Assembly: GCA_003552745.1 (NCBI GenBank)
Contig: PUOG01000159.1
Location: forward strand, 1 to 5,563
Length of the DNA stretch: 5,563 bases
Direction of reading: 5' to 3'
Origin: Spirochaetaceae bacterium
Lineage (GTDB): Bacteria; Spirochaetota; Spirochaetia; DSM-27196; SKKC01
Each line of letters opens with the position of its first letter. Position 1 is the stretch's first letter. Below are positions 1 through 4,644 of the stretch, piece after piece. Position numbers and translations under genes: made by a program. The notes beneath the pieces were generated by a model. That model was given only the letters and a program-made list of their open reading frames with translations. It ran no database searches and had not been told where the DNA came from.

Positions 1-784
1 CCGCATCGCCGTCGGCGATCCGGGTCTCTTCCCAGTCGGCGCCGACATAGCGCGGGGTGACGAACTCGTCGCCGTTCTGGCTGTCGTTGCTCGGCGCATC
101 GTAGTACGCCTGCATCGCCTCCTTTGCGCTCGCGAAGCTCGGCAGGTTACCGGTGCGGCCGGTGAGCATATCGTAGGCGAGCTTCACCCGCTCCCATCGG
201 TTGTCGCGGTCCATCGCGTAGTAGCGCCCACAAATCGAAACCACGCGCCCGACGCCGATCTCCGCCATCTTCTCCTCGATCCGGCGAATGAACTCGATAC
301 CGGTGTACGGCCCGGTGTCGCGGCCGTCGGTGAAAAGATGCACCGCCACCCGCTCATGCCCGCGTCGTTTGCACAGCTCGAGACAGCCGTAGAGGTGCCC
401 GAGCAGCGAGTGTACGCCGGCGTCGGAAGCGAGGCCCATGATGTGCACCGTCCCATCCGACCCGCGTGCGCGGTCGACCGCCGAAATAAGGGCGCGGTTC
501 TCGAAGAAGTCACCTTCGCGAATCGCCTTGGTTATGCGCACCGAGTCCTGATCGACGATGCGCCCTGCTCCGAGGTTCTGATGTCCAACCTCGGAATTGC
601 CCATGGTTCCTTCGGGTAACCCCACATCCTCCCCGGATGTGTGAATCGTCGTCCACGGATACTCGACGAGCAGACGGTCGCTGCACGGTGTGTTCGCCTT
701 CAGCACCGCGTTAAACTCCGCATGCCCAGGATTCGGGTTGCGTCCCCAGCCATCTCTCACGATAAGCACTACAGGTTTCGGCAT
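1..784 (-). CDS. gpmI: 2,3-bisphosphoglycerate-independent phosphoglycerate mutase, partial (C-terminal part outside window)
   Basis: This cytosolic enzyme interconverts 3- and 2-phosphoglycerate in glycolysis and gluconeogenesis. It belongs to the alkaline phosphatase superfamily and uses two Mn ions. The frame is open from the ATG at 784 to the window edge, giving 261 codons of a family that is usually about 510-550 residues. Visible motifs, in order: DGWG with metal ligand D11; MGNSEVGHQNLGAGR with the phosphorylated serine S64; GLASDAGVHS with H125; FTDGRDT (151-157); and GRYYAMDRDNRWERV (186-200), whose arginines contact substrate. The first half is therefore intact, including the whole start of the phosphotransferase insert. 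The ATG is supported by an AAGGAG eight bases upstream. The gene lies 187 bp downstream of the SDR gene on the same strand, with the hairpin repeat between. It could be the housekeeping copy or a second copy in a catabolic cluster. The family call is firm from the motifs. Confidence 0.95.
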   Translation of the reverse strand, partial: MPKPVVLIVRDGWGRNPNPGHAEFNAVLKANTPCSDRLLVEYPWTTIHTSGEDVGLPEGTMGNSEVGHQNLGAGRIVDQDSVRITKAIREGDFFENRALISAVDRARGSDGTVHIMGLASDAGVHSLLGHLYGCLELCKRRGHERVAVHLFTDGRDTGPYTGIEFIRRIEEKMAEIGVGRVVSICGRYYAMDRDNRWERVKLAYDMLTGRTGNLPSFASAKEAMQAYYDAPSNDSQNGDEFVTPRYVGADWEETRIADGDA

Positions 785-792
785 TGTTCAAG

Positions 793-798
793 CTCCTT
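793..798 (-). promoter_or_regulatory. Ribosome binding site of gpmI
   Basis: AAGGAG on the minus strand, eight bases before the ATG at 784. It fixes the gpmI start. Only about 36 bases separate this ATG from the hairpin repeat, and I see no good promoter there, so gpmI is probably transcribed from further upstream. Confidence 0.8.
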
Positions 799-820
799 CG
801 TTTATTCAGGTTGATGTTTT

Positions 821-985
821 GGCGCGACCGGGGCTACCACCGCACCGACATCGGCCGGCCTCAGCGGTCGCGCCACGGCGCGACCGGGGCTACCACCGCA
901 CCGAGATCGGCCGGCCTCAGCGGTCGCGCCACGGCGCGACCGGCGCTTCCCCCGCACCGCAACTTCTCACCTCACCGGTCGCGCC
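821..985. repeat. Three tandem ~56-bp units with 10-bp inverted ends, overlapping the SDR gene 3' end
   Basis: Each unit starts GGCGCGACCG and ends CGGTCGCGCC, which are perfect reverse complements. Unit A is 821-874, unit B 877-930 and unit C 933-985, with the dinucleotide AC between units. The A-to-B and B-to-C periods are both exactly 56. A and B differ at one base (C at 849, G at 905). Unit C keeps both arms but has a diverged, one-base-shorter interior. Units A and B each carry the 8-bp palindrome GGCCGGCC. Read on the minus strand, the outer arm of unit C is the last codons of the SDR gene (Trp-Arg-Asp-Arg, then TGA at 972-974), and units B and A repeat that arm followed by TGAGG. The array therefore looks like stepwise tandem duplication of the gene's own end plus an adjoining hairpin. 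The function is unknown. RNA stem-loops acting in transcript processing, stability or termination between the SDR and gpmI are plausible. Confidence 0.9.
865..942. other. Two compact hairpins formed by adjoining repeat arms (865-886 and 921-942)
   Basis: Where two repeat units meet, the end arm CGGTCGCGCC is followed by AC and then by GGCGCGACCG. This gives two identical 22-base palindromes able to form a stem of 9-10 G/C-rich pairs with a 2-4 base loop. These tight hairpins compete with the wide hairpins made within each unit (34-base loops). If both form, the outermost arms 821-830 and 976-985 can still pair and close a multi-branched fold. No T-run follows in either direction, so this is not a standard intrinsic terminator. 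The fold is inferred; the base complementarity is direct. Confidence 0.6.
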
Positions 986-1817
986 AACTGTACTTCGGCT
1001 CCCAGCCGAACCACTTGCGGATCTTGCTGCAGTCGAACGCCGAGGCGTGCTCGCCGTGATCGTCGGCGAACGGACCGTCGAAACCGAAACACTCCTCGAA
1101 CGCCTCGCGAATCGGCACGTGTATGGACGTGTCGGCGGCGGCGATGAGAAAGACCTCGTGCCCCTTGCTCTCGCCGGTGAGCGCGGCGGAGAACGCCCGG
1201 GCGACATCGCGCACGTCGATGTAGCTCCAGTAGTTCGCGCTTCCGGCCTCCGGATAGTTCTTCCGCCGGTACTCGAGCACGTCGTAGCCGTCGGGCAGAA
1301 TCACGTTGTTGATCCGCAACGTCACGATCGGCATCTCCGGATAGCGGGCGACCATGCTGTCGGCGATGATCTCGCCGTTGTACTTGCTGAGCGCATACGG
1401 ATTCGGAGAGTCGGTTCGGTCCTCCTCGTTGAACGGAAAGCGCTTTGGATGATCGTCGGTGGTCAACCAGCCGGTTGCCATCTCGCTTCCGGCGTAAATG
1501 AATCGTTTTGCCCCTACATCGCCGGCGGCAAGCATTGTGTTGAACGTACTCATGACGTTGTTGTGATAGATCTGCGGGCTCGGAAAGTGACTCGGATCCG
1601 GGTTCGCCCCGATGTGGCAGACCCCCTGCGGCTGCGCGCGATGGAATACATCGTAGACCTCGCCGGCGTTGGTAAGGTCGGCCTGGATCCACGATCCCGG
1701 CAGCTCTTCGGCCGGCCGGTAGCGGTCGACATGCGTAACCTCGTGTCCCGCTCGATCCAGCTCGCGCACGGTGAAGCGCCCAACTTTGCCACTGCTTCCG
1801 GTTACGAGAACTCTCAT
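972..1817 (-). CDS. NAD-dependent epimerase/dehydratase, extended SDR family (uronate-dehydrogenase-like size)
   Basis: This is a complete 281-residue cytosolic oxidoreductase that probably acts on a nucleotide sugar or a free sugar or uronate. The N-terminal Rossmann motif TGSSGKVG has glycines at 7, 10 and 13. D31 at the end of the second strand (HVDRY) suggests NAD rather than NADP. D47-L48 is the usual adenine-side DL pair. The catalytic set is S111 (AGSEMATGW) with Y141 and K145 (PYALSK). The protein ends in FGWEPKYSWRD, a typical closing segment of short members. At about 280 residues it lacks the larger C-terminal substrate domain of GalE-type epimerases (~330), which favours a uronate- or aldose-dehydrogenase-like role; this is inference. 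The start is set by an AAGGAG eight bases upstream. The last four codons form an arm of the downstream hairpin repeat. It is divergent from the MFS permease, so the permease may import its substrate. The exact reaction cannot be told. Confidence 0.88.
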   Translation of the reverse strand: MRVLVTGSSGKVGRFTVRELDRAGHEVTHVDRYRPAEELPGSWIQADLTNAGEVYDVFHRAQPQGVCHIGANPDPSHFPSPQIYHNNVMSTFNTMLAAGDVGAKRFIYAGSEMATGWLTTDDHPKRFPFNEEDRTDSPNPYALSKYNGEIIADSMVARYPEMPIVTLRINNVILPDGYDVLEYRRKNYPEAGSANYWSYIDVRDVARAFSAALTGESKGHEVFLIAAADTSIHVPIREAFEECFGFDGPFADDHGEHASAFDCSKIRKWFGWEPKYSWRDR

Positions 1818-1825
1818 TCTGACTG

Positions 1826-1831
1826 CTCCTT
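1826..1831 (-). promoter_or_regulatory. Ribosome binding site of the SDR gene
   Basis: AAGGAG on the minus strand, eight bases before the ATG at 1817. Both motif and spacing are the same as for gpmI, which supports the chosen start. Confidence 0.8.
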
Positions 1832-1833
1832 GA

Positions 1834-1851
1834 ATGCTGATGGGTCAGCAT
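1834..1851. promoter_or_regulatory. 18-bp palindrome overlapping the SDR promoter -10, probable operator
   Basis: ATGCTGA, four bases, then TCAGCAT form a perfect 7-bp inverted repeat. It covers most of the predicted -10 of the SDR promoter and the expected transcription start, and it ends two bases before the ribosome binding site. That is a textbook position for a repressor site. Its sequence is unlike the LacI-type operators at 4577-4623, so another regulator is implied. It could instead be a small hairpin at the 5' end of the mRNA. Confidence 0.55.
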
Positions 1852-1875
1852 ACGCCGCACGTACCGCCGACGCAA
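1847..1875 (-). promoter_or_regulatory. Predicted sigma-70 promoter of the SDR gene (and perhaps gpmI)
   Basis: On the minus strand, TTGCGT (1875-1870), a 17-base spacer, then TATGCT (1852-1847). Transcription would start near 1840, leaving a leader of about 23 bases that contains the ribosome binding site. Both boxes match four of six consensus bases and the spacing is ideal. Prediction by eye only. Confidence 0.5.
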
Positions 1876-1922
1876 CCGCACCGGCGGCCGTGCGCGCAAT
1901 ACCTCACTCGACTGGTAGCCTA

Positions 1923-1939
1923 TCGGCGGTGACCGCCGA
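1923..1939. promoter_or_regulatory. 17-bp palindrome upstream of the MFS gene, possible operator
   Basis: TCGGCGGT and ACCGCCGA flank a single central G, giving perfect 8-bp arms. It lies 44-60 bases before the MFS start. The half-site ACCGCCGA occurs again at 1863-1870, reaching the SDR -35 box. One dimeric regulator might therefore contact both sides of the divergent region. GC-rich DNA makes such palindromes less surprising, so confidence is moderate. Confidence 0.4.
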
Positions 1940-1966
1940 CTCCGGCTTGACTCCCGCCGCCGAAGT

Positions 1967-1980
1967 CGCGAAGCTTCGCG
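1967..1980. promoter_or_regulatory. 14-bp perfect palindrome directly before the MFS start codon
   Basis: CGCGAAGCTTCGCG is self-complementary and ends two bases before the ATG at 1983. It occupies the place where a ribosome binding site should be, and no good Shine-Dalgarno is present. As RNA it could form a short hairpin at the start codon; as DNA it could be a protein site. A TTGACT at 1947-1952 could be a -35 box for a leaderless transcript starting at about the ATG, but the matching -10 is poor. Confidence 0.35.
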
Positions 1981-1982
1981 CC

Positions 1983-3152
1983 ATGCACACACTGTCGACC
2001 GTCCGCAAGGTGAGCCTGACCGGAAGCTCGTTCGCCTCAATGTTTCTGCTCGGCGTCGGTCTCGCGGTGATCGGAGCCGCTGCACCGGCGATCGGTCTGC
2101 GCGCTGCGCAGGTGAGCGTCCTGTTGACCGTGCAGAACGCCGGTTTCGTCGCATCGATACTACTGTTCGGGTATCTGTGCGACATACGCAGCAAGACACG
2201 CATTCTCGCGCTTGCCACCACGATAGTAGCGGTCACCTACTTCTCGCTCTACCGCAGCCCGAGCTTTCTGCTGAACGCATTCATCATGATGGGAATCGGG
2301 ATCGGACTCGGCGGGATCGAGGCGGTGACCGATCCGATGCTCTTCGAGATGCATACCCGCCGCCGGGCGCTGGCGATCAGTGTTAACCATCTCTTCGTCA
2401 CCCTCGGCTCGCTCATTATCACCGTCTATCTCATGTTCCTGCAGCTCGACTGGAGACGCAGCATGGAGCAGGCGGCGGTGGCGGCGGCGGTGCTCGCGGT
2501 AATCTTCGCCCTCTCCTACGGCGCACCTCGCGAACACAGCCGCCGCCTCACCCCGCGCGAACGCCTCGGGGTGGTCGGCCGCGAGCCGAAGGTCGCCATC
2601 ATGTTCACCGCCATGGTCTGCGGCTACGGCATGCAGGTGGCAACGATCGGACTCATACCGACCTTTCTCATCGACTATCGCGGCTTCGAACCGGTTCCCG
2701 CCAATCTCGCTCTGGCGATATTCATCGGGGGCATCGCCGTCGGGCGGATCCTCATCGCCTCGCTCACGCGTGAGGATCGGATGATCCGTAACCTTCGATT
2801 GCTCTTCGCCGGGGCAACCGTCTGCATGGCGCTGATCTACTTCGTCGATATGGGGATGTTCGTCTATCCGCTGCTCTTCGTGTCGGGATTGATGATAAGC
2901 TCGCTGCTGCCGCTGATCGTCACCTACACCGGACTGGCGTTGCCGGAGTCGACCGGTACGGCTATCGCGGCGGTGAAAGTGGCCATCCCCGCCGGCGGAC
3001 TGGTCATTCCGTTTATCATGTCGATCGTCGCCGAAGCGGCGAGCGAGCCGGTCTCGTTCGTGATCCCGGCTCTCGCAGGGATAGCGGGGTCGCTGCTTCT
3101 CGCGCTGCAGCGGCAGCGGCTGAGCGCACCGGCTACCGCGGAGCCGCGATAG
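1983..3152 (+). CDS. MFS (major facilitator superfamily) permease
   Basis: A 389-residue inner-membrane transporter, probably a proton-linked carrier for a small organic solute such as a sugar or sugar acid. About 12 hydrophobic segments are visible, near residues 16-36, 46-66, 72-90, 95-115, 130-152, 162-180, 206-228, 238-260, 270-288, 292-315, 325-348 and 356-376. The MFS loop motif between helices 2 and 3 appears as GYLCDIRSKTR (63-73), and a weaker copy, GRILIASLTREDR, sits at the matching place in the second half (254-266). A basic cytoplasmic loop (about 181-203) joins the halves. The length is normal for the family. The frame is open far upstream, but that part is antisense to the SDR gene and not hydrophobic; the ATG at 1983 begins right before helix 1. 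An in-frame GTG at 1929 is an alternative, and neither has a clear ribosome binding site. The substrate cannot be read from sequence. It is divergent from the SDR gene. Confidence 0.88.
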   Translation: MHTLSTVRKVSLTGSSFASMFLLGVGLAVIGAAAPAIGLRAAQVSVLLTVQNAGFVASILLFGYLCDIRSKTRILALATTIVAVTYFSLYRSPSFLLNAFIMMGIGIGLGGIEAVTDPMLFEMHTRRRALAISVNHLFVTLGSLIITVYLMFLQLDWRRSMEQAAVAAAVLAVIFALSYGAPREHSRRLTPRERLGVVGREPKVAIMFTAMVCGYGMQVATIGLIPTFLIDYRGFEPVPANLALAIFIGGIAVGRILIASLTREDRMIRNLRLLFAGATVCMALIYFVDMGMFVYPLLFVSGLMISSLLPLIVTYTGLALPESTGTAIAAVKVAIPAGGLVIPFIMSIVAEAASEPVSFVIPALAGIAGSLLLALQRQRLSAPATAEPR

Positions 3153-3188
3153 CGGCGCCGGGGCAGCCGAGCCTCGCTACCGGTGCGC
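3124..3188. terminator. Candidate hairpin structures at the convergent MFS/sulfatase ends
   Basis: The two convergent stop codons are only 24 bases apart. GCGCACCGG (3124-3132) and CCGGTGCGC (3180-3188) are perfect 9-bp inverted repeats enclosing both stops. Inside, 3132-3153 forms a second stem. On the minus-strand transcript this is ten pairs including one U-G wobble with a 2-base nominal loop, placed 24-45 bases after the sulfatase stop; on the plus strand it has a C-A mismatch. Neither stem is followed by a T-run. Bidirectional termination is plausible from position but weakly supported. Confidence 0.35.
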
Positions 3189-4490
3189 CTCCCGAGGCAG
3201 CGTGCCGCCGAGCAACGGATCGGCGGTGCGCTCCATCCACGCTTCGAGGCGCCGGGCAAGTTGCGTCTTCACATCTGCGTACTCGGCCGACTCGGCGAGG
3301 TTCCGCCGCTCCTGCGGGTCGAGCAGCGTGTCGTACAGCTCCTCGACCGGTCGGGTGTGCTCGAGCCAGCCGGCCTCTTCGAAGAGCGACTTCGACGGCC
3401 CGTCATCGCAGTTGGCAGCTACCACAGTACGCTCCCCGTCGAAACGGCGGATGTAGAGGTAGCGCGGGGTGCGCACCGCGCGCATCGGCTCGTATTCGAC
3501 GTGGTAGGTACACTCGGCGAATATCTCGTCGTGAAGCTCGCGCCGCTCACCGTGCAGCAGCGGCACGAGCGACTCACCTTCGAGCCAGTCCGGTTTCTCC
3601 GTGCCGATGAGATCGCAGAGCGTGGGGTAGATGTCGACCTGCGAAACGAGCGAATCGATGAGGTGCGGCACGCTTACCGGATTTCGACCGCCGCCCGGAT
3701 CGCCCGACCCGCCTTGCGGCGCCCGGCCGACGGGCGCCTGCGGCACGTGCATCATGAGCATGACCCCGGTGCCGTGCACGGTCAGGTTGCACTTCATCTC
3801 CGGAAACGGCGGGCCGTGATCGGTAGTAATGATGATGATGCTCTCGTCCCACATACCAGCGTTCCGGATCGCCTCGAGCACGCGCCCGATTCCTTCATCG
3901 GCGCGCCTCAGGCTCGCGGCGAAGCCTGCGGCGTCCTCCCGGGTCTGCGGCGTATCGGGCACCGCGGCCGGCAGCCGGCACCACGCCGCCCTATCCTCAT
4001 CGGGCTGCTCGAACGGTCTGTGCGTTTCGGTGAATCCGATGCTCGCGAAAATCGGCTCGGACGGCGGGTCGCCCATGAACGCCTCGAAGGCGGGACAGAC
4101 GGTATCGACCGACGGCACGCTATCGAGCGAGAGCAACAGCTTGTCGTAGCCGACCCGATCGGCCCGGTCGGCGACATGCTGCATACCGGCGAGCACGCTC
4201 GTATAGCCGGTCTGCCGCAGCGTGTGTACGAGGTGCCGCTCGGGGTGCTCCAGGCGGTGACCGAAATGCGCAAGGCCGAGCATCCCGGCCTGATGCGCCC
4301 ACTGGCCGGTGAGCAGCGCGGCCCGACTCGGTGAACAGGTCGGGGCGGCACAGTGAGCGTTTCGAAACACCGCCGCGGACGCCGCGAACCGTGACAGGTT
4401 CGGGGTGTCGGCGTTGAAGCCGTGTGGGGCGACCGCTCGACCGGTATCGTGTGTGTGTATATAGAAGATGTTCGGTTGCGTGCGTGCCAT
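3177..4490 (-). CDS. Type I sulfatase (formylglycine-dependent), cytosolic, heparan-N-sulfatase-like group
   Basis: A 437-residue hydrolase of sulfate esters or sulfamates on sugars. The key cysteine C52 lies in TCSPSRAALLTG, the CxPSR signature in which Cys is oxidised to formylglycine by a maturase not in this window. The N-terminal metal motif reads PNIFYIHTHDTG (6-17), with His14-Asp15 where many sulfatases have Asp-Asp. H157 lies in GFTETHRPF. The second metal site is TTDHG (222-226; D224, H225), followed by K233. QVDIYPTLCDLIG (284-296) and the C-terminal ELYD...DPQERRNLA (384-399) are usual landmarks of the family. A Gly/Pro-rich stretch (about 251-271) looks like a flexible insertion. 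No signal peptide is seen, so it should act in the cytosol on imported small saccharides. The ATG at 4490 has a strong GGGGGAGG seven bases upstream; an in-frame TTG at 4577 would overlap an operator and is rejected. Divergent from the LacI-family gene. Substrate is uncertain. Confidence 0.92.
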   Translation of the reverse strand: MARTQPNIFYIHTHDTGRAVAPHGFNADTPNLSRFAASAAVFRNAHCAAPTCSPSRAALLTGQWAHQAGMLGLAHFGHRLEHPERHLVHTLRQTGYTSVLAGMQHVADRADRVGYDKLLLSLDSVPSVDTVCPAFEAFMGDPPSEPIFASIGFTETHRPFEQPDEDRAAWCRLPAAVPDTPQTREDAAGFAASLRRADEGIGRVLEAIRNAGMWDESIIIITTDHGPPFPEMKCNLTVHGTGVMLMMHVPQAPVGRAPQGGSGDPGGGRNPVSVPHLIDSLVSQVDIYPTLCDLIGTEKPDWLEGESLVPLLHGERRELHDEIFAECTYHVEYEPMRAVRTPRYLYIRRFDGERTVVAANCDDGPSKSLFEEAGWLEHTRPVEELYDTLLDPQERRNLAESAEYADVKTQLARRLEAWMERTADPLLGGTLPREAHR

Positions 4491-4497
4491 TTGATCG

Positions 4498-4505
4498 CCT
4501 CCCCC
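4498..4505 (-). promoter_or_regulatory. Ribosome binding site deciding the sulfatase start
   Basis: GGGGGAGG on the minus strand, seven bases before the ATG at 4490. It decides against the in-frame ATG at 4517 and TTG at 4577, which have no such site. Confidence 0.8.
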
Positions 4506-4518
4506 TTCCCTGATCATC

Positions 4519-4539
4519 GCCGGGTGTCGAGCACCCGGC
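4519..4539 (-). other. Leader hairpin of the sulfatase mRNA (8-bp stem, 5-base loop)
   Basis: GCCGGGTG, a 5-base loop, and CACCCGGC form a perfect stem 29-49 bases before the sulfatase ATG and just upstream of its ribosome binding site. With the second hairpin at 4557-4572, the roughly 100-base leader holds two stem-loops. There is no T-run, so it is not an obvious attenuator. It may stabilise the mRNA or tune ribosome access. Confidence 0.55.
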
Positions 4540-4549
4540 ACGAATTTGC

Positions 4550-4578
4550 TTGACAGGAGCCGAAAGCGGCTCGACAAT
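4550..4578 (+). promoter_or_regulatory. Predicted promoter of the LacI-family gene
   Basis: TTGACA (4550-4555, perfect -35), a 17-base spacer, then GACAAT (4573-4578, four of six). Transcription would start near 4585, inside operator 1. Repressor bound there should block the -10 and start region, so autoregulation is expected. The spacer is almost filled by the inverted repeat at 4557-4572. Confidence 0.55.
4557..4572. other. 6-bp inverted repeat with 4-base loop in the divergent control region
   Basis: GAGCCG, AAAG, CGGCTC: a perfect small stem-loop. It lies between the -35 and -10 boxes of the plus-strand promoter and in the leader of the sulfatase mRNA. It could be a second regulator's site or an RNA hairpin; nothing decides between these. 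Confidence 0.45.
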
Positions 4579-4592
4579 GTTACCGGTTGCAG
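4577..4592. promoter_or_regulatory. LacI-family operator 1
   Basis: The 16-mer ATGTTACCGGTTGCAG contains the near-palindrome TGnnACCGGTnnCA, with a central CpG typical of LacI-family sites. It overlaps the last two bases of the lacI-type promoter -10 and its expected start, and it covers the first bases of the sulfatase transcript. The ATGTTACC half resembles known gluconate-repressor-type operators. An exact copy lies 31 bp away (4608-4623). Confidence 0.85.
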
Positions 4593-4599
4593 CCGGAAT

Positions 4600-4628
4600 A
4601 GGATAGTATGTTACCGGTTGCAGTGCAA
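4600..4628 (-). promoter_or_regulatory. Predicted promoter of the sulfatase gene
   Basis: On the minus strand, TTGCAC (4628-4623), a 17-base spacer, then TATCCT (4605-4600). The expected start is near 4593, giving a leader of about 100 bases. Operator 2 fills the spacer and operator 1 begins at the start site, so both sites are well placed for repression. Confidence 0.5.
4608..4623. promoter_or_regulatory. LacI-family operator 2
   Basis: An exact 16-base copy of operator 1 in the same orientation, 31 bp centre to centre, close to three helical turns. Two dimers would thus sit on the same face of the DNA. It fills the spacer of the sulfatase promoter and lies just before the ribosome binding site of the regulator gene. 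Confidence 0.85.
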
Positions 4629-4634
4629 GGGGAG
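4627..4634 (+). promoter_or_regulatory. Ribosome binding site of the LacI-family gene
   Basis: AAGGGGAG ten bases before the ATG at 4645. It overlaps the -35 box of the opposing sulfatase promoter. The nearer GTG at 4640 is out of frame, so the ATG is the start. Confidence 0.7.
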
Positions 4635-4644
4635 TCGTCGTGCG

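Noticed and set aside
821..985. CRISPR-like array
   Set aside because: The units adjoin with 2-base gaps and have no unique spacers; units A and B are nearly identical throughout, so this is a tandem repeat.
821..985. Intrinsic terminator of the SDR gene
   Set aside because: The stems are strong, but no T-run follows any of them on the minus strand, so a standard rho-independent terminator is not supported.
690..1982. Long plus-strand open frame upstream of and in frame with the MFS gene (would add about 430 residues)
   Set aside because: It is antisense to the SDR gene, rich in Arg/Pro/Ala, has no membrane segments and crosses the repeat array. It is open because of GC-rich codon bias; the MFS protein naturally begins at 1983.
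967..2199. Long minus-strand open frame overlapping the SDR gene
   Set aside because: Arg-rich, with no recognisable motifs; it is the out-of-frame shadow of the SDR gene, whose own frame carries all Rossmann and catalytic residues.
3826..3840. Run of ATG triplets on the plus strand, a possible microsatellite
   Set aside because: It encodes the Ile-rich strand before TTDHG on the minus strand (repeated ATC codons), which is normal for sulfatases.
3183..4334. 383-codon plus-strand open frame opposite the sulfatase
   Set aside because: Mirror frame of the sulfatase, Arg/Leu-rich, no family motif and no ribosome binding site.
4449..4458. Five GT repeats, possible phase-variation tract in the sulfatase
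   Set aside because: Too short for efficient slippage and explained by the conserved codons for Ile-His-Thr-His-Asp in the metal motif.
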